DNA of 64,000 bases from Pollenia angustigena (lineage: Eukaryota; Arthropoda; Insecta; Diptera; Polleniidae): NCBI GenBank assembly GCA_930367215.1, contig OV884056.1, forward strand, positions 320,508,709 to 320,572,708, read 5' to 3'. Shown piece by piece: positions 1-12,437 of the stretch (position 1 is its first letter; each line of letters opens with the position of its first letter). A model generated the notes under the pieces. It saw only the letters and a program-made list of their open reading frames with translations, ran no database searches and was not told the DNA's origin. A program made the translations under genes and the position numbers.

Positions 1-246
1 CTTTCGAACACAAAAATATTACTGTTTTTATCAAACTCAACAAAAGATGCGAACATTTCCGTTCGGTTTTTTTTGAAAATCCACAAACTTCAATGTGATC
101 GGTTCGGCTCGTTAATGTTCGTCCCTTTTGGGTGGTAAAAAAAACATTTTTACAAAAACAAAATACACACACGAAAAAGACATTATAGAACATTAAAATA
201 TAATGTTTGTCTAGAGTATCACTACAATTGTTCTGTTTTTTTAACG

Positions 247-310
247 AAGAACCGAACATTACATAATTATATAATAAAACATTATATAATTATATAATGT
301 TCGGTTCTTT
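247..310. repeat. short near-perfect palindrome
   Basis: AAGAACCGAACATTA at the left end is answered by TAATGTTCGGTTCTT at the right, with AT-only sequence between. The arms are about 27 bp around a 10-bp centre. GAAC-rich motifs recur at 3 and 425, so this may be part of a larger repeat cut by the window start. No coding potential seen. Confidence 0.7.
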
Positions 311-1855
311 CTTGAAAGTAGTTACAAACGGTATTAAGGGTTGTGTATGTCTACATAATCACTAAAAAAAATAGATATCGTTCCTGGGTGTGTGAGCCGA
401 ACGTTAAATAATGTACTGTTTATTTTCGAACACTGATTCTAAATAATTTGAAAACAACTATTTTTGAATTCTATGTTAAGTCTATGATATTAATACTGAT
501 ACCCAACAAACAAATAAAAATCAAACGTTTTGCTTTCTTTTAAAATCATTTATTGGGGTTCTTACGATATACCTAGTCTCTGCTCTGCAATAAGTTCTGA
601 AAATTAGTTTCAGAAGTTGTTGCATTGAAGTAAGCGTTATTCATTACCAATACGTGAATATTTGAGCAATTTTTATTTGATAATTTATGCAACCAATAAC
701 TTCAAATCTAGCAATAGCTCTCTTTACTTCTCTGACCTCGAACTATTGTCCTCATGGTTTAAATATGCATAGGTAGGTACATAGGTACAATCTTATTTAG
801 GGTTTTTTATCAGCCAAGAAAATAAATCTTCTTTTACGAGCTACAGATTTACAATACCTATATAAATTTATATAGCACTTTTCTACAACTTATACCTAGC
901 AGATTGTTTCATTACTATACACTTTACAAAGTAATCGAAGTTTTTGCTGGGTTTTTAAATGCACAAAGAAAGAAAATCTTAAAAAGGAATTATATCCAGC
1001 TTCAGAATGTATCTAAAAAAATTCTCTAAATGTTTAAGGCGTAAATTGTCTACCTAAGTATGTTCGATCATAACGTGCAATGATCAACCCTAATTTTTAC
1101 ACAGTATCAGCGTGCCATTAAATTAAATTATGAAACTGTCATTTGCTAAAGCAAAGTGCGGAACTTATCGCACATTCCGTACGGAATCAAATGTTTTTTG
1201 ATGTTGTTATTGTTTTTTAATACACACAGAAAACAAATTGGTTGGAAAACGGTTGCAGTAATAAAATATTGATCAAGAAATACAATTTACTATTGCAACT
1301 ATTAAAAATGTATAGATCTAACTGATTTTTAATTCTCTCGATTATTTAAACGTTATTCTAACTGAATTATGATTCCTTCAATTCTTTTATTAGTTATGAT
1401 AACTAATTTAATTAATTTCTAAAAATTAGTACAAGAGGTTAGAATCACAACTGAATTTAATACAGGGCAATACTGAATTTTGGTCTTTGCAATTAATAAT
1501 TTGCTGTCGTCAATAAATTTTGTCGTATAAATGTTAATTCATTTATTGCAGCTAATTATCGATTGCTAGTATAGTTTCAATTCGAGTAAAACAAATGAAA
1601 ATATAATTATTTGGTATTCACAACAGAATAAAAAGCTATATGTCCCAATTGTTTACTAATTTTCTGTCTAAACATTAAATATAATAAAATAATTTTAATT
1701 TTATATTAAAATAAAAAGTTTGCGTTCAAAAACGAAAAGTGTGCAAAAACCTAATAAATAGGGGTAAGTAATTTACGAATTTTTATTATTATGTACATTT
1801 GCACGTACATATGTATGTATGTATTGTATTTCTTATAAATACATACATATATGTA
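311..1855. other. AT-rich stretch, no gene recognised
   Basis: No coding or RNA gene recognised. Around 925-951 there is the right end of a CCCAGCAAAAACTTC-type MITE without a clear partner. At 1170-1225 a TTCCGTACGGAATCAAATG segment recurs at about 46210, so it is repeat-derived. CATACATATGTA simple repeats occupy 1790-1855. Confidence 0.5.
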
Positions 1856-3330
1856 CCCAGCTAGCATTTTCAATCGAAAGAATCTACTGGGAATCTCATG
1901 AAGAGCATTAATCGTCGACGAGCGTAATTTTTAATCGTTAAAGATTCCTCGCACGGGAGAAACTGTTACACAAACTGATTCATCTGCGAGATACTTCTAC
2001 AACACAGCGAAAGACGCTTATATAACAGTGCAAAAAAATTCGGGTCATTGCCGCCAGCCTCAACACTTGCAACGCGAAATGAAACTAGAATATCGGTAGA
2101 GCAAATCTGCCTAAGGGTTTTGAAAAGTAAGCTTGGGTTCCCGAAATATGGGCCCCTAAAGTTATTGAATTTTTTGAAAAGGCGTTTGGTATAACTCAAA
2201 AAAAAAAAATAAATGTTCTTATGAGATAAAACATAATTTCAGATGTCTTCAGTAAAATCGTATGGCTATTCTTTTCTAAGGATATATTAAGCCTCTAACA
2301 CTTATTTTAAGGGGTCATTTTTGTCCTTTTTTTAACTTTCCAACAAAATTATACTTCTAAGTGTTAAAAAGTTCCACGAATATTTTCTGCATCAAATTTT
2401 ACTAGGGGTCTGTTAAGACCAAAAGTTCGTGCAATGTATGTAAAACGGATTTTCGAAATTCCTAGACATGCAATTTTTTAATTTCTTGAAAACCTGTTTA
2501 ACATAAATTGCATGAACTTTTGGTCTTAGAAGACCCCTAGTAAAATTTGATGCAAAAAATATTTGTGGAACATTTTAACCATCTAATGCTTTTGTTGGGA
2601 ATTTTAAAAAAGGACAAAAATGACCCCTTAAAATGAGTGTTAGAGGCTTAATATATCCTAAGAAAAGAATAGCAATACGATTTTCCTGAAATGAGTGTCA
2701 GAGGGTTATTATATCCTAAGAAAAGAATCGCAATTCGATTTTACTGAAGACATCCGAATTTTTTTTTAGCTCAGAAGTACATTTAGTATATTTTTTTTGA
2801 GTTATACCAAACGCGTTTTCAAAAAATTCAAAAACAAGCTTACTTTTTAAAACCCTTTGTCAGATTTGCTCTACTGATATGCTAGTTTCATTTGGCGTTG
2901 CAAGTTTTGAGGCTGGTTTGTTTTGTTTTATAGTGTAGTGATCGTAGGCGAATTCGTTTGAGATTTCTGTAAAGATTTTCTAATGAGGCTTTCAGAAAGC
3001 TCATCAAAAATCTTATGCGACTCTTGTAGGAATTCCCTTACAACGTGTGGAATGCTTACACATATAACTGAGCCACCCAAACAAGAGCATCAAGCTTCTT
3101 TTTCATACAATTTATACGGAACAAACCTTTAGATAAGGAATTCAACAACAATCCTGTTGGAAAATCTTATTTGGCAGATCCTTACGTCGGCTTCTTAAGG
3201 TAAAATTGTATTAACAAGTGAATTTTCATGTTTTAAAAACGCTCTTATTTAGGTAGCTCAGTAATTGTTATATGACTCATAAGGAGAGCCGCAAAAGGTT
3301 CATTCCAAGATTAAAAGACAAGCGTGTCAG
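1856..3330 (+). repeat. CCCAGCTAGCATTTTC repeat, copy 1 (split)
   Basis: The left end TA-CCCAGCTAGCATTTTCAA matches 54385 and the two copies stay alignable through the ATTCCTC-CAC region near 1945-1965. Copy 1 is interrupted by the palindrome at 2054-2916 and resumes afterwards, ending near a CGCAAAAGGTTCATTC block that matches CGTAAAAGGTTCATTC at about 54645. The right terminus is not defined. Confidence 0.5.
2054..2916. mobile_element. large palindromic insertion
   Basis: CCAGCCTCAACACTTGCAAC at the left is matched inverted by a TTGCAAGTTTTGAGGCTGG end at the right. The arms run about 2054-2441 and 2503-2916, with an inner GGTCT-AAAAGTTC match around the centre near 2480. The right arm carries an extra tandem copy of about 60 bp (TTATATATCCTAAGAAAAG twice, 2650-2760). 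It sits inside the CCCAGCTAGC repeat. Foldback-like; no transposase seen. Confidence 0.75.
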
Positions 3331-5150
3331 AAAATATATAAAAAACTAATAAATAAAATATTTTGATGTTTTTATTATTGTTGCCCATCAGATAATCATC
3401 AAAAGATTATTTGAGGAGTTAGACAATCATCTAACGAACATCCGGTGCTATCTGGACAATATCTTAGGCATATATACATACGTACAATACATATACATAT
3501 TGTTTATATTTTGCTCCGAGTGTTTATTGGTCAAACAAATATGTTATAAGTACATAAGATAAAAATCGCTCAGTTTTTTAGTGATTTTCATATTAATTTA
3601 CAGCTTCAATCACTGTTGGTATTGTAAAAACCACATGTTAATTATTCTGTTTTACTTTAGACACTAGAACAAGACGACATTATTAGAAATTGCAGTGAAC
3701 TCTGAAGCCAAAGATCATTTTTGTTGGTACATTAAGGGATAAGCTGTTCACCTTTGGAAATCCGTTGGATGATGTGGAAAGCTGCATGTATGTATTTGTA
3801 TAAAATTAAATAATTTGTAAACTGTACATTAAAATATTAATGAATAAATACACTAACAAAAAATGGAGTTTATTGCAATTATTTTGATTTTCTATCTTAT
3901 AAATCGGGAAAATGGTTTATGTAACCGGTTAAAAAAATATATTGATAAAGACAATCAAATCTTTTGTTATGAACACCAATTATGTGTTTATTCAGTTGCA
4001 TCTATCATATATTCGGGTGTAAGCATAATTTTTATTTCTAATAATCATACTAACAACTAACAATGTCTGTTGTCATAACTGATAGTGTACTAAAATTTAA
4101 ATGTTGCTATCAAAAATATTAAGCTAAGCAACGAAATTTTCAGTAATTGTAACCGAATTGTGTGATAGTACATGCAACCGACAAAATTCGATTGGCGCCA
4201 AATTCGGTTGTGATCACGAATCTGTTTTCTCTGTGTATACATTGTTATTGTTTTTTAAAATACATTTGCACGGCTATGCATATTATGGTTGGGCCTTTAC
4301 TCTATTGTGTTGGTCATCGTCTAGACTGGTGAGAGAGCTTCCTACACAATTTTAGAAATGTCGCTTAATACATTCTTATGGGAAGGTATCGATATGTAAA
4401 CAGAAAATTTTAAATTTGATTTGACAATTTTTTTTAAAAACAATTTTATAACACCGGGTTCGCTTAAATTTTATATCACTGACAACCTACCATTAACAAT
4501 GTAATGCTTTCTTATGTTTTTTACTATAAACTAAAAGAAAAAAATAGCTATTAAAATTTAAAATTTTTATCGTCCTGATTAGAGGTGTCTTTTTCCCAAC
4601 TTCGTCTGGTAGCCCTATACATAAGCCGAAGTCACCTTCTTACAGGGCATTATCAACACTGTTGATTTATACGGAGCGTAAAGTGCAATGCCTTATGCCA
4701 TTAGTAAAGGTGAGTTTTTAAGAATTAAACAAGAAAACATTTAGACAGGAACGCATTTTTAAGAAACGAACACCAAATTGCTTTCAAACACTTTAATTAA
4801 ATTAATCTTATTCAAATACTTTAATTCATGTCCTGCCATTGTCGAAAATTGTACCCATCACTGTTTCTCCTTAAGAGAATGTGGCCGCCATCATTTAAAA
4901 TACGCACTCTGAAATTCTGTTTTGTTTTGTAATGCTCACTTTTTTCAACGTGAAGTTGGTTGTAGGTGTGTGTATTTGTATTTATTTATAGGAAGAAGAG
5001 GAAAGACAAAATAAAAATACAAAAATTGCAAGACTAGAATTTCATAATCTGGACACTAATGCAATTTCAAAGCAGAAGTTTCAAGAATAGCAGCAACAAA
5101 AATTGCAAGTCTTTACTATAACTTTCTAGGAATTTTGAAAGATAGTTTTT
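3331..5150. other. unrecognised AT-rich stretch
   Basis: No supportable gene. A short imperfect palindrome (CAACCGA...TTCGGTTG) lies at 4174-4212. A segment near 4270-4300 (GGCTATGCATATTATGG) belongs to the repeat family at 46315 and 49950. The last part, from about 5090, is alignable upstream flank of U3 copy 1. Confidence 0.4.
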
Positions 5151-5232
5151 TTATTTTGTTTTGAGAGAGTTTCTGTTCTAGTCAATTTCTTTGGCTTTTG
5201 TTATCAGCATTGCTTTTTGCTAAAAACACAAC

Positions 5233-5596
5233 TAGGAACGAATTTTTGGCCGTCAATATTCCAAAAATAAAGCATTTGGTGTATGCTAAAAAAATAAACA
5301 CAATAATAGCGTCGGCCAAAATTCGTCGTTACAATAAATTTATTTATATTTCATACGCCGATAAACGACGAAAAATAAGTATCAGGTGAACATATTTGTT
5401 TCAGTTTTCATGTTTTTATGAGAAAGTTATTTAATATGGACACACGGTTTCTCTCTCTTTGCACAAACAGCAAACAACTTTCTCAATTATAAAAGCTGTT
5501 AGTTATTCGTCATTATTGTGCTTCATACGATAATTTTTAATGAAAAGTTCTTCATGTTGGGCGAAATTCGTCGTTCGTGGCAATTCTGTTCCTTGA
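5233..5596. mobile_element. probable small insertion upstream of U3 copy 1
   Basis: The homologous upstream flanks of the two U3 genes (5155-5205 and 41095-41140) stop matching here and resume about 120 bp before the RNA start. AGGAACGAATTTTTGGCC at the left and an imperfect inverted counterpart ending GTTCCT at the right suggest a TIR element. AATTCGTCG motifs recur inside. The exact ends and target duplication are unclear. Confidence 0.4.
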
Positions 5597-5647
5597 ATTT
5601 TTTTTTTGCTGTTTTATGTTCTCAAGACCTTTTCTTTACTTTTTCAG

Positions 5648-5668
5648 ACAAATTCCCATTGCGGTTAT
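5648..5668 (+). promoter_or_regulatory. PSEA-like snRNA promoter element, U3 copy 1
   Basis: ACAAATTCCCATTGCGGTTAT lies about 64 to 44 bases before the inferred RNA start and resembles the insect snRNA proximal element core AATTCCCA-CT. It is conserved at the same distance in U3 copy 2. Expected role: SNAPc-dependent Pol II transcription of U3. Match judged by eye. Confidence 0.55.
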
Positions 5669-5711
5669 ATAGTGTTTTCCTAAAATAGTATGATTCGGGC
5701 CTCGAAAAGTT

Positions 5712-5935
5712 AAGACTATACTTCACAGGATCATTTCTGTAGTCAGTCTTCATTTATTTTCGTTGCAAAACGAGAAACGTCCAACCCGCGATGAGGAGGT
5801 ATATCGTTTTATCTGTAGCGTGAGGTTTTGAACTTTGTTTTTTTTTTAGTTTTTTACACTTCGGTGTTTTGGCTTTGGGACAATGTTTCTTCGATGATCG
5901 CTCGGTTAAAACGGATAAAACGACTTCTGAGTGGT
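5712..5935 (+). ncRNA. U3 small nucleolar RNA, copy 1
   Basis: U3 is a box C/D snoRNA that base-pairs with the pre-rRNA external spacer and 18S and guides early cleavages in the nucleolar small-subunit processome. The 5' end AAGACTATACTTCACAGG and the following ATCATTTCTGTAGT are the conserved GAC/A region. A C' box CGATGAGG lies near 5789, box B TGTAGCGTGAGG near 5814, box C TCGATGATCGC at 5891 and box D CTTCTGAGTGG ending at 5934. At 224 nt it has the expected size. A PSEA-like element lies upstream. Between boxes B and C this copy has T10-AG-T6 (5838-5855), where copy 2 has mixed sequence, so copy 1 may be the weaker locus. The 3' end is set by the conserved GAGTGGT. Confidence 0.93.
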
Positions 5936-6164
5936 TTGCAACCTTTTTAATAAATCAATTTAAAATCTTTTATTTTCTTATCCAAAAATGGCAATTTTTA
6001 AGGCAGTAGTGCCCAGCAGGCTTGCCAGAATAATTCAAATTAAAAGTGTTAAATGGACAAAAAAATTTGCTAAATTGTTCTACATTGAAACACAAAAGTG
6101 CTAGTTCTGTAACATTAATTTTTATGAATATAATTTTGTTTTCTTTAAACACCCTGCAAATGCT

Positions 6165-6657
6165 CACAATAATTACAAAAATATTTTTTAAATTTTGAAT
6201 AATTATTATAAATTTTTTATCTTTTTTTTAAAAGCTTAAAACAGAATTCATAAATGAATTTACAAAAATGTATCATCTTGTACAAATTCCCTGCAAATAA
6301 TATTGGACCACCTGATCCATTTTGATAAAAAAAACTGCTCCATGGTATACTTAAGAGGATTCGTTTTGAAGTCGTTTAAAAACGAAAGAACGTCGTTGAA
6401 AAACGAAGACTTGCCGTCTCACTACAAACACTTTTTAACAAAGACATGGTCCATGCTTGCATAATATCGGACCAGTCCATGAAGTAGTCCATTTTATCAA
6501 AATGGATCAGGTGGTCCAATATTATTTGCAGGGAATTTGTACAAGATGATAAATTTTTGTAAATTCATTTATGAATTCTGTTTTAAACTTTAAAAAAAAA
6601 GATAAAAAATTTATAATAATTATTCAAAATTTAAAAAATATTTTTATAATTATTGTG
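6165..6657. mobile_element. palindromic MITE, ~165-bp arms
   Basis: CACAATAATTACAAAAATAT at 6165 is inverted at 6640-6657, and both arms contain CCTGATCCATTTTGATAAAA or its complement at the inner edge (about 6330 and 6492). The centre holds repeated AAAACGAA and TGGTCCATG motifs. No open frame. Foldback-type structure. Confidence 0.75.
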
Positions 6658-6719
6658 ACCATTTGGCCTTAAGACAGATTCCATTGTAAATTCTGATGTT
6701 TTATAAAGATCATTATTAT

Positions 6720-7836
6720 TATACCCTCCACCACAATTAGTTGTGAAGAGGGTATATTAAGTTCGTCTTAATATACCCGTTTGTATTCCGTGTGAAACTT
6801 TTTTATTATTCATCTCAGACCCCATAAAGTATATATATTATGGGTCCTTGAGTAATTCTAAGTCGATTTAGCCATGTCCGTCTGTCTGTCCGTCTGTCCA
6901 TCTGTTGAAAACACGCTCACTTTCGAACAACTCAAAAGAAATGAACAAACTTGGTGCCAAATTGCTTGTAGTTATCCTAAGCAATTTGGGATTGAAATCC
7001 AGCAAAATCGGTTCAGTAGGACCAGAGCTATGAATCAAAATGTGGAACCACCACCTAAAAAAATTGATAATTTTGTTACAAAAAATAACATAAATGCTGG
7101 AATAAGGCACCGAATGAGATAAGATTTTGCAAAAATTTGTTTTATTTGACTGGAAAACACGCTCTTAAATTTCGTGAAGATCCGTCCATAATTTACGCTA
7201 AGCCCCATATAAACAATACTCTCGGAAAACAGTTTAGTACGCCTAAAACCGTAAAAAATAACGCTAGTGCAACAAAATTTGGTACGTTACAGTTTTTTAG
7301 GACTAGAAATAACACTGTGAAATTTCGTGACGATCGGTCTATAATTTACCTTAGGCCCCATATAAACCCTACTACCGGAAAACAGTTTAGTACGCCTAAA
7401 ACCGTAAAAAATAATGCAATCATAACAAGTTTTGGCTCGTCACAGTTTTATAGGACTATAAATGACACTGTGAAATTTCGTGACGATCGGTGCATAATTT
7501 ACCCTAGGCCCCATAGAAACCCTACTCCGGGAAAATAGTTTAGTACACCTTAAACCATAATTAATAATGCTATCATAACAGAAATTGGTACGTCACAGTT
7601 TTAAAGGACTAGAAATGACGCTGTGGAATTTCGGGATGATCGGTCCATAATTAACCCTAGGCCCCATATAAACCCTACTACCGGAAAACAGTTTAGTCGC
7701 CTAAAACCATAATTAATAACAAATCGTCACAGCTTAAGATAATAATAACATCATACAGATATTACTCCTTAAACATTCGAACTGTCGGTGGAGGGTATCA
7801 AAGATTCGGCACAGCCGAATATAGCACTCTAACTTG
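6720..7836 (+). mobile_element. DINE/Helentron-like repeat, copy 1
   Basis: The left end ATACCCTCCACCACA has a subterminal inverted partner GGTGGAGGGTAT near 7783. After it come the hairpin ATTCGGC-ACA-GCCGAAT and a terminal ATAGCACTCTAACTTG running into T-rich DNA. A GTCCGTCTGTCTGTCC tract lies near 6877 and 153-bp tandem units fill the centre. Subterminal inverted repeats, tandem repeats and a 3' hairpin are the layout known for Helentron-derived DINE-1 elements. The assignment is by structure only, with no Rep/helicase present. The close relative is at 48458-49554. Confidence 0.6.
7167..7778 (+). repeat. 153-bp tandem repeat, 4 units, partly open frame
   Basis: The anchor AAATTTCGTGA recurs at 7167, 7320 and 7473, with a variant at 7626: exactly 153 bp, or 51 codons, apart. 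The frame from 7137 to 7538 is open across the first units and encodes a repeated FRDDxSIIYxRPHxNPT-type peptide. Unit 4 and later have stops. Because the period is a multiple of three, the open frame may be incidental. Confidence 0.85.
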
Positions 7837-8243
7837 TTATTTATGTGGCAGTTAAAACTAACTAACTAAGGAAGTTGATAAGCTTTACAACAAGAATTTT
7901 TCCCGTTTTACCCATTTTTAATTTGAAGTAATGCACTAACAACATTAGACTACGTATGTTTGATTTTTTGAATTTTTCTCTAAGCTACTTTTTTCGTTTT
8001 GTGTGTATTACTCATTTTTTTGCTTCAAATGTTAATTTGGGACAAAGTTAGAATCGATTTCACTTATTATAACGTGCATTACCTCATCTTCTCTCCTAAA
8101 GTATGGAAAAAACTTCCAGCTCTATCCATCATGTCTGAGGATAAAACGCAAAGAGTTCCGCTAACAAAGAATCTTATTCACTCCGACTTGCCACAACGTT
8201 TTGACTGAATTACCTTATTTTGTTGAAATGTTTGTATTGTACC
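7837..8243. other. unrecognised spacer
   Basis: I see no gene, terminal repeat or palindrome between the DINE-like element and the Harbinger-like element. The short open frame here (7999-8208) shows no recognised domain. Confidence 0.4.
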
Positions 8244-8289
8244 TAAAGGCCCAGTTAGGCGAACGTTGCTGTACCCGTAATGTACCACA

Positions 8290-8955
8290 CAGCGTTGCCA
8301 TTTTGGTGCCTCTCGGGTATTTTTTGGTGCTTTTTTGCTTATGCAATACCCGACATTTTGTTAAACACCCGTTTTTGAAAAGAGGGTATTTATAGGCTTT
8401 TAACAATGTCTCACAGTGCTTTTAAGTGCTCTTTAAGTAATCTACACAGCGATGCCAACTAAGTGCTTTTGGCACTATTTATGGTGCTTTTTAATGCCTT
8501 AAAACGCCAAATTTTTATCCTGTTAATTCAATTCTTCACTTTATATGTGGACTTCGCCGACATAATTCATGCTGTAATGATTACACTCAACCATCTTATG
8601 TCTGTAGAGATCTTTCTTCCAATAATTCAGAGAAAAAACCAAAATAAATATTACTTTAAAACTGTTTTATGGCTCAATTCAAGCTCAGCTGATGATGATC
8701 CAAATGATTTGGATGATATTATTTTTTTGAAGATAATAATATGTTATTATAAGTATCTTCAATGTATACATTTAACAATGTTTATATACAAATCTTAATA
8801 TATTTATAATTTAATTTTAAATAAAAATGGTCCCACATCAACGCCGTCGCCTTCTTTTTTTTTGTTTAATTAAAATGTAAAAATGGCTTAGTGCTTTTTT
8901 ACGCTTTTTTTTGCTCGAAATAGTGCTTTTTGCTCTCAAAAAGTTGGCATCACTG
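8290..8955. mobile_element. hAT-type MITE with 8-bp TSD GTACCACA
   Basis: The element starts CAGCGTTGCCATTTTGG and ends AAAGTTGGCATCACTG. The octamer GTACCACA is present exactly on both sides (8282-8289 and 8956-8963). AGTGCTTTT motifs recur throughout. An internal segment and the right end recur at 51886-52613. Non-coding. Confidence 0.85.
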
Positions 8956-8974
8956 GTACCACACCGTACTCTAA

Positions 8975-9116
8975 CATAGCGTCTTCACCTGACAATTTTT
9001 TGTCATACCAAACGTCAAAGTCTATATAAAAAAAATTCGAAAATGTTTGTCAGCGTTTTTTTAATATGAAGTTTGACGTTTGGTATGACAAAAAATTGTC
9101 AGGTGAAGACGCTATG
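8975..9116. mobile_element. 142-bp palindromic MITE with TAA duplication
   Basis: Arms of about 46 bp start CATAGCGTCTTCACCTGAC and end in its complement, around a short centre. TAA flanks both sides (8972-8974 and 9117-9119). The arms look identical by eye, suggesting a young insertion. Stem-loop structure; Harbinger-like target choice. Confidence 0.85.
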
Positions 9117-9784
9117 TAAGTACGTTGGTGCACTCATAGAACATTTAAAAACGTGTCATATGTTTTTCCCATACATAAACGAAAAGCAATAAATAGTGGC
9201 CGCTGTTCAAAAAAAGTACCAAGTGATTTAAATGGTATTAAAAAAGTATTTTCTGTATGTAAAAAACGTTAATAAATAAATATTTATTTCGTAGATTTAC
9301 AATAAACAAATAAGTATTTTAGTGTATATATTTTTAGCATACATATACAGTAAATATGCATACACCAAACAAGGTTTTGATACCATTCAAAGCCTTCTAT
9401 ATGTTTCTCATTTCCATTGTATGTGTATATACATTTGTTTATTTTAAACATCTAAACATATGTATATTTGTATATTTGGAAATATGTTGTGTTGTAAGTT
9501 GTTTTGTCGCAATTCCATAGTTATACTGAAAAAAGTACCAAAAAAAAAGAGCAAAACTACCCGCATTCAATGTAACATACAAGCCGCCCATCACTGTCTT
9601 ACAAATGTCAAGTAACAACGGCACAAAATTCTATTTTATACAGATTGGTACGTTGCAACTACGGTACATTGCATTTCGGTAAGCTTTTGTGTTGGTTTTC
9701 ATATAACAAAAAGCGAACAGCTGATGGATACAGTACAGATACGGTAGAGCAACGTTCGCCTAACTGAGCCTTAATGTTTTTCAT

Positions 9785-9840
9785 ACGGGATTTCCCGGGA
9801 TCCCGCACATTTTTCGGGAAATAATTCCTGGATGTTGTAT
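9785..9840. mobile_element. fragment of the CCCGGGATCCCG hAT family
   Basis: TTTTTCATACGGGATTTCCC and following GGGATCCCGC resemble the subterminal region of the adjacent 9881-11288 element (about 9940-9970). No ends or target duplication visible. Probably a truncated older copy. Confidence 0.5.
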
Positions 9841-9880
9841 CATGAAATAGATCTGAGCCGTAAGGCAAAAAGGTCTTAAG

Positions 9881-11288
9881 TAGGGTTTTTTCCCGGGATT
9901 CCCGTCCCGGGAATTTCAATAATTATATTTCCCGCTTTCCCGGGATTTTTCATGCGGGATCCCGGGAAATAAAAAATTCCTCATAGTTTAAAAAAACAGC
10001 TATTTATACTTTGAAATTTAGTTTTCTATTCTCTTAAAATAAGCATCTGTGGATGGGTTGTCGATTAGATCAATTACAAGAAGTGAGTACATACGTAAAT
10101 CAATGTCTCCTGATGCAATAAATCTACTTAAAACAGAATAGGCAGTGCAACAGTTGATAATTAATAAATTTAGTGAAGTGAAAAGTTAAATAAAGAACAT
10201 TAATTCAAAATAAGATGCAGGTAGTAAAGTTTAATTGTCCATGGACAAGTCTTTAAAATAGCAGATACCTAAACATATAGCTCCTTTATTGTAACATAGT
10301 CATATCTACAAAAACAAATGAACTTGGCAAAATGCGATTAAAGTTTTCAAAATGTACCGATTTAAAGATATATTTTGCTTTAACTTCGGTTCAGTTTGAG
10401 ATAAATTACGAGAAGGCATGAAGGAAAACTTTGCTTACATTACTTACAATTTTTGATTTTTTGAGATATGACTATGTTGCAATGAAGGAGCGATATGTTT
10501 ATTAGGTGATAAACACAAATTTTTTTCAATTTGTGTTGGTTTATATACCCTTGAAGTGCGGGGAAACCGAAATAAAAAAAAATTTGGAAACTCGTGTAAG
10601 ATACTACAACATACAATTTGAAAAACACATTGTCCTAAAGATTACAGATAGACCTAATGAAATGAAAAGGTTTGTAAGATGTTGATGCTATTTTTTGCAT
10701 GAACCTTGACATACATTTGACTGATATAGACGTTGTTTATAAAAAAAATGCTTCTAATTGTGAATCAAAAGCCTTCTACAACGGTGCACTTTTAACTATT
10801 TATCCAACCTCGGTAAAAAAAAATGAACGAAATTTTTCGGAAACATGGTAATTAGTAAATAAAATAATCAATATACTTTTTGACGACTTACTAAGCGCTT
10901 TGAATGTGTCAGAAAGTTATTTCCTAAGCCGTTAAAAAATGTTAATATATTTATTTAAAATATTTTATCTATTTTATGAATTAACTTTTTGATCTCATAT
11001 CTTGAGTACCTCAATTTGTGTTTGTTTTTATTATTGTTTTATGAATTAAATTGTTATGTTTATCTTAATTTTTTATCTTGTATCTAGAGCATAATAATAA
11101 TACGGAATTTACATATAAAACCGTAAGGTAATAATAATTCAAGTTCCTCTTTTAATCTTCATTTAATTTTGTAGTATTTAAGGATTTCTTTTATTTAATT
11201 TACTGTGTATTATTTATATGGAGCGGGATCCCGGGATCCCGGGAAATTCAAAAAAATTTTCGAAAAACTCCGGGGAAAAAAAACTCTA
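9881..11288 (+). mobile_element. hAT element with 8-bp TSD GTCTTAAG
   Basis: The left end TAGGGTTTTTTCCCGGGATT and right end inverted TAGAGTTTTTTTTCCCC define a 1408-bp element. GTCTTAAG is repeated exactly at 9873-9880 and 11289-11296. GGGATCCCGGGA palindromes lie subterminally at 9951 and 11224. An internal inverted repeat pairs about 10270-10318 with 10451-10507. A degenerate hAT dimerisation domain is present, so the element derives from an autonomous hAT. Confidence 0.9.
10804..10929 (+). pseudogene. hAT transposase C-terminal (hATC) remnant
   Basis: Read from 10804, the frame gives PTSVKKNERNFSETW, a stop, then a continuation rich in DDLLSALNVSESYF. This follows the hATC pattern of an ERxFS block followed by RL-x-ALxFL-type sequence, known to mediate hAT transposase dimerisation. 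It is in the expected 3' third of the 9881-11288 element and in its + orientation. One in-frame stop (10849) and loss of everything upstream make it non-functional. Confidence 0.6.
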
Positions 11289-11296
11289 GTCTTAAG

Positions 11297-12437
11297 TCAA
11301 AAAAACGCATTTTGAGTTTTTGATTGGCTTTAATTTAGTGTTTTTGTCTCTTTTGTAAGGCTTAAGTCACTTTAGTCTAGGACAACTGCATCTAATTGTT
11401 ATCATCTGCTCTTAGCAAAAAAGTCTATGAAATACACCAAATAAATATTTTTGAATTTAACATAACGTAAAATTACAATTTCTGACTTAATACAGTTTTG
11501 CCTAACGCCAAAGAGATGCTCTGAAGTTTCGAAAGAAGAAGAGTAAAAATGTACAGAATTTCTTATTGGTTTAAAGAACCAGATTTATTTTATAAAAACG
11601 CCACAGAATTAAAAAAGTTAAATGCATTAATAAACTTATTTAACTGATCTCAGGAAATGTTATTTGTCCAAATAAATTAAATTAAATAATATTTTACATT
11701 TTAATTCGCGGGATCCCAAAAATTGAAAAATTAGTCTCGCTTTCCCGTTAAATGAAAAAGTCCGGGAAAAGAAAAGCTCTAATGGTACCTAATGTGTATT
11801 AATTTATATTTAAAATTATATTTTTAACTCACTTTGTTTACAAAACTTATTTGTTTCATTTAGTAACAAAATAAACCTCCAAACCCTAAACAGAACCAAG
11901 TGGAAAAGAAAAACAAAAACATTTGCCAAGTTGCAGGTATTTTTATATAGATGGTTGTTGCTTTTATTTTTTTATTGTTTATTCAATCAAACAGCAACCA
12001 CATGAAGTCATGTGGATGAGGGCGGCGACATCAGAGATAATGAAGATAATAATGATGTTGACACTGATAATGATAATATTTGTTTTCAGAAAAACCATAA
12101 CCTTACCAAACGGCAGTTAAATACACTGACATTATTGGCATTTCACTTCATTTCCCAGCTCATTTTTGTGTGTCAAACAAAATAATAAACACCCTTTTTT
12201 CTTGGTTTTCACAATAACTGCGTCGCAATGTTGTGAAGCAAATTGCTGCTCCTTTTTTTTTCAATATACCTACCTACTTATGTAGGTATGTACATATTAA
12301 TGTGTGTATATTTACCCCACACCACAAAAAGTGGGAAGGGATTTTTGTGTTTGACATAGAAATAGTATTCTGACCGATTATTCAACTGGAAAACCGTCAT
12401 GTAAACTTTGTGCGTACCATAATTTAATGAAATTAAG
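11297..12437. other. gap between hAT and mariner
   Basis: No gene recognised. A fragment at about 11700-11782 (CGCGGGATCCC to GGAAAAGAAAAGCTCTA) is a right-end piece of the same hAT family as 9881-11288. A GAT/AAT-rich patch lies near 12040-12080, and CTACTTATGTAGGTATGTAC simple sequence near 12272. Confidence 0.45.

Larger units (their letters stand above)
8247..9781. mobile_element. Harbinger-like nonautonomous element (host of two insertions)
   Basis: AGGCCCAGTTAGGCGAACGT at the left is inverted at the right (CGTTCGCCTAACTGAGCCT). TAA lies on each side (8244-8246 and 9782-9784), fitting a 3-bp TWA target duplication typical of PIF/Harbinger. It is interrupted by a hAT-type MITE and a palindromic MITE. 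No transposase. Confidence 0.7.
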